The notes beneath the pieces are model-generated. The model was not told the DNA's origin. It ran no database searches and worked only from the letters and a program-made list of their open reading frames with translations. Positions 61,061 to 64,000 of a stretch of 64,000 nucleotides of DNA are shown here, one piece after another. This stretch comes from JAKJEP01 sp964580995 (GTDB taxonomy: Bacteria > Planctomycetota > Phycisphaerae > Sedimentisphaerales > SM23-30). The DNA lies in contig CAZOMV010000015.1 of NCBI GenBank assembly GCA_964580995.1, positions 1-64,000 of the forward strand, in the 5' to 3' direction. The stretch's first letter is position 1. Each line of letters begins with the position of its first letter. Made by a program: the position numbers and the translations under genes.

Positions 61061-61837
61061 ATGCAAATACATAGTCGCGAGAATTATCTGGAATATTTAC
61101 GGGCGGACCTTTTCAACAGCAATGTAGATCGCTGGACCATACGTGAGTATTTCAAGAATGATGTAATGCGGTATCAGAGAATCCTGCGAAAACTGGAGTA
61201 TTATCTCAACTGTAAGCCCAGGTGGTGGTCCAGGCCCATGCAGATGTATTTGCGCTGGCGGCGACTTCGGTTGGGTGTGCGCCTGGGGATTACGATTTCA
61301 CCAAACTGTTTTGGACCGGGACTGTCGATTGCGCATCCGGGCAGTCTGGTGGTCAACGATGAGGTGAAGGTTGGCAGGAATTGCCGGATTCACTCGTGCG
61401 TAAATATTGGTTTGTTTCGGGATAAGGCGCCGCTGATCGGGGACAACGTGTATATAGGACCGGGAGCAAAACTGTTTGGGGGGATCCGGATTGGGGACGA
61501 TGTCGCGATCGGAGCCAACGCCGTAGTGAATAAAGATGTGCCGGCCCATGTAACGGTGGGCGGGGTTCCGGCGCGAATTATCTCGCGGCAGGGTTCGGCA
61601 GATTTGATTCCAGCACTTATCAAAACGAAACAAAGGCCGAAGCGGATTCTCCGGCCCCAGCCGAAAGCTATTCATTCGGGATTCATGCAGATTCAGAAAT
61701 TAGTAGAAATAGATTTGCATCAACAAGACCCTGCGGAAGGGCAGGCTCCGGTACAAAATAAATGCGAAAATGAACCTGAGGATAGGATGGATGTAATCAA
61801 AACCAACCGTAATGGTATTTATAGTGACGATAAATAG
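61061..61837 (+). CDS. Serine acetyltransferase-like (left-handed beta-helix) protein
   Basis: A 258-residue protein with a helical N-terminus (about 1-65) and hexapeptide repeats (GPGLSIAHPGSLVVND, VGRNCRIHSCVNIG, IGDNVYIGPGAKLFG, IGDDVAIGANAVVNKDVP). The HP in IAHPG and GVPARII end match CysE/serine acetyltransferases and their relatives in polysaccharide clusters. It may acetylate a sugar rather than serine. The last 60 residues are an extra basic and acidic tail. GGAG lies 6 nt before the ATG. Confidence 0.85.
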   Translation: MQIHSRENYLEYLRADLFNSNVDRWTIREYFKNDVMRYQRILRKLEYYLNCKPRWWSRPMQMYLRWRRLRLGVRLGITISPNCFGPGLSIAHPGSLVVNDEVKVGRNCRIHSCVNIGLFRDKAPLIGDNVYIGPGAKLFGGIRIGDDVAIGANAVVNKDVPAHVTVGGVPARIISRQGSADLIPALIKTKQRPKRILRPQPKAIHSGFMQIQKLVEIDLHQQDPAEGQAPVQNKCENEPEDRMDVIKTNRNGIYSDDK

Positions 61838-61866
61838 AACCTGTACTTTGTGTGGGAATCAAAGAA

Positions 61867-63036
61867 ATGAATCAAAAACTAGTACATTTATTAGTCTGTC
61901 CTGAGTGCAAATGTGACCTGGCTGCCTTCGCGTTTTCCAAAAAAGAGGAAAGAGTAATCGACGGAGTACTTCGTTGTACGAATTGCACCGGTGAATATAT
62001 GATCGTAGGCGGGATTCCCCGGATGTTACCGTCGAGTTTATATCGCAATGACGACTTTCTGTGTCGGTATCAAACAGAGATACAGGCTATTCGGCAGGGA
62101 CAAGAGGTTGTTGAGATGCAGATGGACAGCTTAAACAGCCACAAGAAAAGGACCATCGAAAGTTTTCAATGGCAATGGCATACCTATAATCGGTTCGGAT
62201 ATGACGATCCTACTTTTCATATTGAAAGGGAAAGACAGCGATTTTTTGATAACACTCTTTTCTCCGGTGAGGATATTAAAAACAAACGGATCCTGGATGG
62301 CGGCTGCGGCAACGGCCGATATTCCCTGCAATGTGTTTTGCAAGGAGCGGAAGTGGTTGGTATCGATTTAAGCGCCGCGGTAGAGGATGCCTGCCAAAAT
62401 TTACAGGGACATCCCAATGCCAGTTTCGTCCAGGCGGATATGTTTAAATTGCCGTTCCGACCGGGTATATTTGACATGGCCTTTAGTATCGGAGTCTTGA
62501 TGCATACCGGAGATGCACAAAAAGCGTTTACTTCCCTTGCTGGTCATGTCAAACCGGGTGGGCATGTAGGGATTGGTGTCTACCAAAAACAAAATCCGCT
62601 GCATGAATTTAATGATCGATGGTTGCGTGCTTTTAGCATCCATTTTTCACCGGCCTTTTTAAAAGATTTGGCCCATGTGTTGGCCAAAGTTGCCAACGCC
62701 GCCTGGAAAATAAGAATGCTGGGACTCATCAACGCGTTCTTTCGTTTGGAACCGTATGAATTATGCATCTATGACTGGTATAAGGCGCCCGTCGCCACGC
62801 ATCATACCTATGCGGAAGTAGAAAGCTGGTTCCGGGCGATTCACATGGCGGACATTCGTGATGACCGGAAAAGGGACCAAAGAGATTTTTTTCGAAAATG
62901 GCTCTGGCCCCGCTGCGGTCTAACGATGCGCGGACAAATTCCACAAAAAAAACCAGAGAAAATCGCACCGGGGAATTACAATACGCCTGAACTTTCCCTT
63001 TCTCGCATAACCGATGAAATGATTTGTACAAATTGA
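61867..63036 (+). CDS. SAM methyltransferase with N-terminal Trm112-like zinc ribbon
   Basis: A protein of about 389 residues (ATG at 61867; GTG at 61852 is less likely). A zinc-ribbon-like N-terminus (CPECK...CTNC) is followed by a class I methyltransferase with ILDGGCGNGRYSLQCVLQGAEVVGIDLS and DMAFSIGVLMHTGD. It is probably a sugar or lipid modification enzyme of the surface cluster. Its 3' end overlaps the convergent glycosyltransferase gene by 61 bp. Confidence 0.82.
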   Translation: MNQKLVHLLVCPECKCDLAAFAFSKKEERVIDGVLRCTNCTGEYMIVGGIPRMLPSSLYRNDDFLCRYQTEIQAIRQGQEVVEMQMDSLNSHKKRTIESFQWQWHTYNRFGYDDPTFHIERERQRFFDNTLFSGEDIKNKRILDGGCGNGRYSLQCVLQGAEVVGIDLSAAVEDACQNLQGHPNASFVQADMFKLPFRPGIFDMAFSIGVLMHTGDAQKAFTSLAGHVKPGGHVGIGVYQKQNPLHEFNDRWLRAFSIHFSPAFLKDLAHVLAKVANAAWKIRMLGLINAFFRLEPYELCIYDWYKAPVATHHTYAEVESWFRAIHMADIRDDRKRDQRDFFRKWLWPRCGLTMRGQIPQKKPEKIAPGNYNTPELSLSRITDEMICTN

Positions 63037-64000
63037 TTTTGCTGCACTGGCAAATGAAACTGTTGTATAAAATCCCAATTCGGCTTCGGCTGAAATTCAT
63101 CGAATTTGATTTTTCGAAAAAGGTCCAAAACCGTTTTTTGAATACCGTGGATATCATCCGGCCGAGCAGGAAAACCCGTACCCGCTCGCAAAACGAGATC
63201 GCGCGCCTCTCCATGCGGCAGTAAAGCCAGAATGGTTTTGCCCGAGCCAAGATATGTGTACGTTTTTCCTGGAACACACCAGTGGTAGTCCCTGTATTTT
63301 ATACCATACAGGCTCAGGACCAGCAAATCTGCCCCTGCCAGAAATTCTTGCACTTGCGAATGGGGCAGGGGTCCATGCTGGATCACCTGTTCCGAAATCC
63401 CCAGCTTTTTTGCCCAATGATCGATCTCCGGAAAACGATTTCCCACAAAGTGCATTTGGAACGTTCGGCCGAATTCCGGATCGTCATGGGCTGCCCCTGC
63501 CAGTGCCTGCAGCAGATAATGTGGAGACATCCATTCAAGTTGCAGATTCTCGCAAAAACAAGCGCCGAATAATCCACGGCGTAACCACTGGCTGATCCGT
63601 AAAAACACCCGGGCGAAAACCGTTGCCGATGCAATGTCAATCCCGCGTAACTGACCGGTATAAGCAATGGTAAACGGTTTGCTGGTTTTGGGCGGAATCC
63701 CGTCTCCCTTCTCCGCTGCGGTTTCATAGCTGTGACGAACCGTAAATATCTTCCGCCCCAGACTCTCCCCATAGGCTCCCACCAGAATTTGCCGCTGGGT
63801 TTCGGTCTCAGCAAGGATCGCCTGGGCATCGCGCACACAACGGCTTTCCCACAAACGAGCTCGTCTTTTTTCCAGGTAACTTTTATAAGGCCACGGCATC
63901 CCCGTAAACCAGGCATCCCGAAACTCCAGAACCATGGGTAGTTGATACTGTCCAGCCAAGGTATGAGCTATCGCCATCAAACCAAAAGGTAAAGCGGTGG
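62976..64000 (-). CDS. GT-B glycosyltransferase (group 1), 5' end beyond window
   Basis: At least 341 codons; the frame is still open at the window edge, so the N-terminus is missing. Features of GT4-type transferases are PMVLEFRDAW, SRCVRDAQAILAETETQRQ, FTIAYTGQLRGID, QVIQHGPLPHSQVQEFLAGADLLVLS and GKTYTYLGSGKTILALLPHGEARDLV (nucleotide-sugar site). It would build part of the surface polysaccharide together with the neighbours. Confidence 0.8.
   Translation of the reverse strand, partial: TALPFGLMAIAHTLAGQYQLPMVLEFRDAWFTGMPWPYKSYLEKRRARLWESRCVRDAQAILAETETQRQILVGAYGESLGRKIFTVRHSYETAAEKGDGIPPKTSKPFTIAYTGQLRGIDIASATVFARVFLRISQWLRRGLFGACFCENLQLEWMSPHYLLQALAGAAHDDPEFGRTFQMHFVGNRFPEIDHWAKKLGISEQVIQHGPLPHSQVQEFLAGADLLVLSLYGIKYRDYHWCVPGKTYTYLGSGKTILALLPHGEARDLVLRAGTGFPARPDDIHGIQKTVLDLFRKIKFDEFQPKPNWDFIQQFHLPVQQNQFVQIISSVMRERESSGVL

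Overview
The window is 64 kb of draft bacterial sequence. A scaffold gap of ten N sits inside lysS at 44849-44858. The organism is a Gram-negative type with an outer membrane: it encodes a LolCDE-like lipoprotein sorting system, many lipoproteins with clear lipoboxes, an O-antigen-ligase-like protein and a LysM/YkuD peptidoglycan enzyme. Large secreted multi-domain glycosidases, RDD-family and KAP proteins, and intergenic regions full of short degenerate tandem repeats suggest the Planctomycetota, perhaps the Phycisphaerae side of the PVC group. That placement is inference from gene style, not from a marker phylogeny.

Layout. 1-7.1 kb holds housekeeping and repair genes: rarA, 5-formyl-THF cyclo-ligase, a LysM/L,D-transpeptidase, a probable small RNA, a SOUL-MsrB-MsrA fusion lipoprotein, YjbQ and an RNase Z-like hydrolase. 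7.1-12.6 kb is an accessory island: repeat-laden non-coding DNA on both sides of one AT-rich KAP-type membrane NTPase. 12.6-23.8 kb has a lipoprotein, a fluoride exporter with its DUF190 partner, a cupin, a secreted phosphodiesterase, two large secreted glycoside hydrolases and an AI-2E-type permease. 24-35 kb has gyrA, tsaD, a secreted PHP protein, a pst phosphate operon headed by an Rrf2 regulator, purM, DUF2442 and a HAD phosphatase. 35.4-43.8 kb has a deaminase, a YhcH protein and a surface-polysaccharide cluster (polymerase/ligase, radical SAM, methyltransferase, two glycosyltransferases). 43.9-53.7 kb is a long rightward run: lysS, a lolC/lolE-like pair, a lolD-like gene, a class IV aminotransferase, a polyprenyl synthase, DUF89, an M29 peptidase and a HAD hydrolase. 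53.7-58.3 kb is a leftward operon parB, HhH (ComEA-like), two conserved unknowns and an RDD protein. It is followed by a 1.2 kb AT-rich intergenic region with two perfect parS sites, then a second polysaccharide cluster (flippase, serine-acetyltransferase-like protein, methyltransferase, partial glycosyltransferase) to the window edge.

The most distinctive finding is a family of four 89-bp elements, at 3598, 6071, 12511 and 35326. Each is exactly 89 bp, has imperfect 17-bp terminal inverted repeats, and is flanked by its own perfect 6-bp direct repeat (ATTATT, TAAATT, AAAACG, AAAATT). This is the signature of a recently mobile non-autonomous transposon (MITE). One copy has landed exactly in a stop codon and rebuilt a stop there. 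Other notable items are a probable sRNA with a strong promoter and terminator, the SOUL-MsrB-MsrA fusion, a 254-bp inverted-repeat element beside parS, an Rrf2-headed pst operon without phoU, and a lysS gap that can be closed by a three-base overlap.
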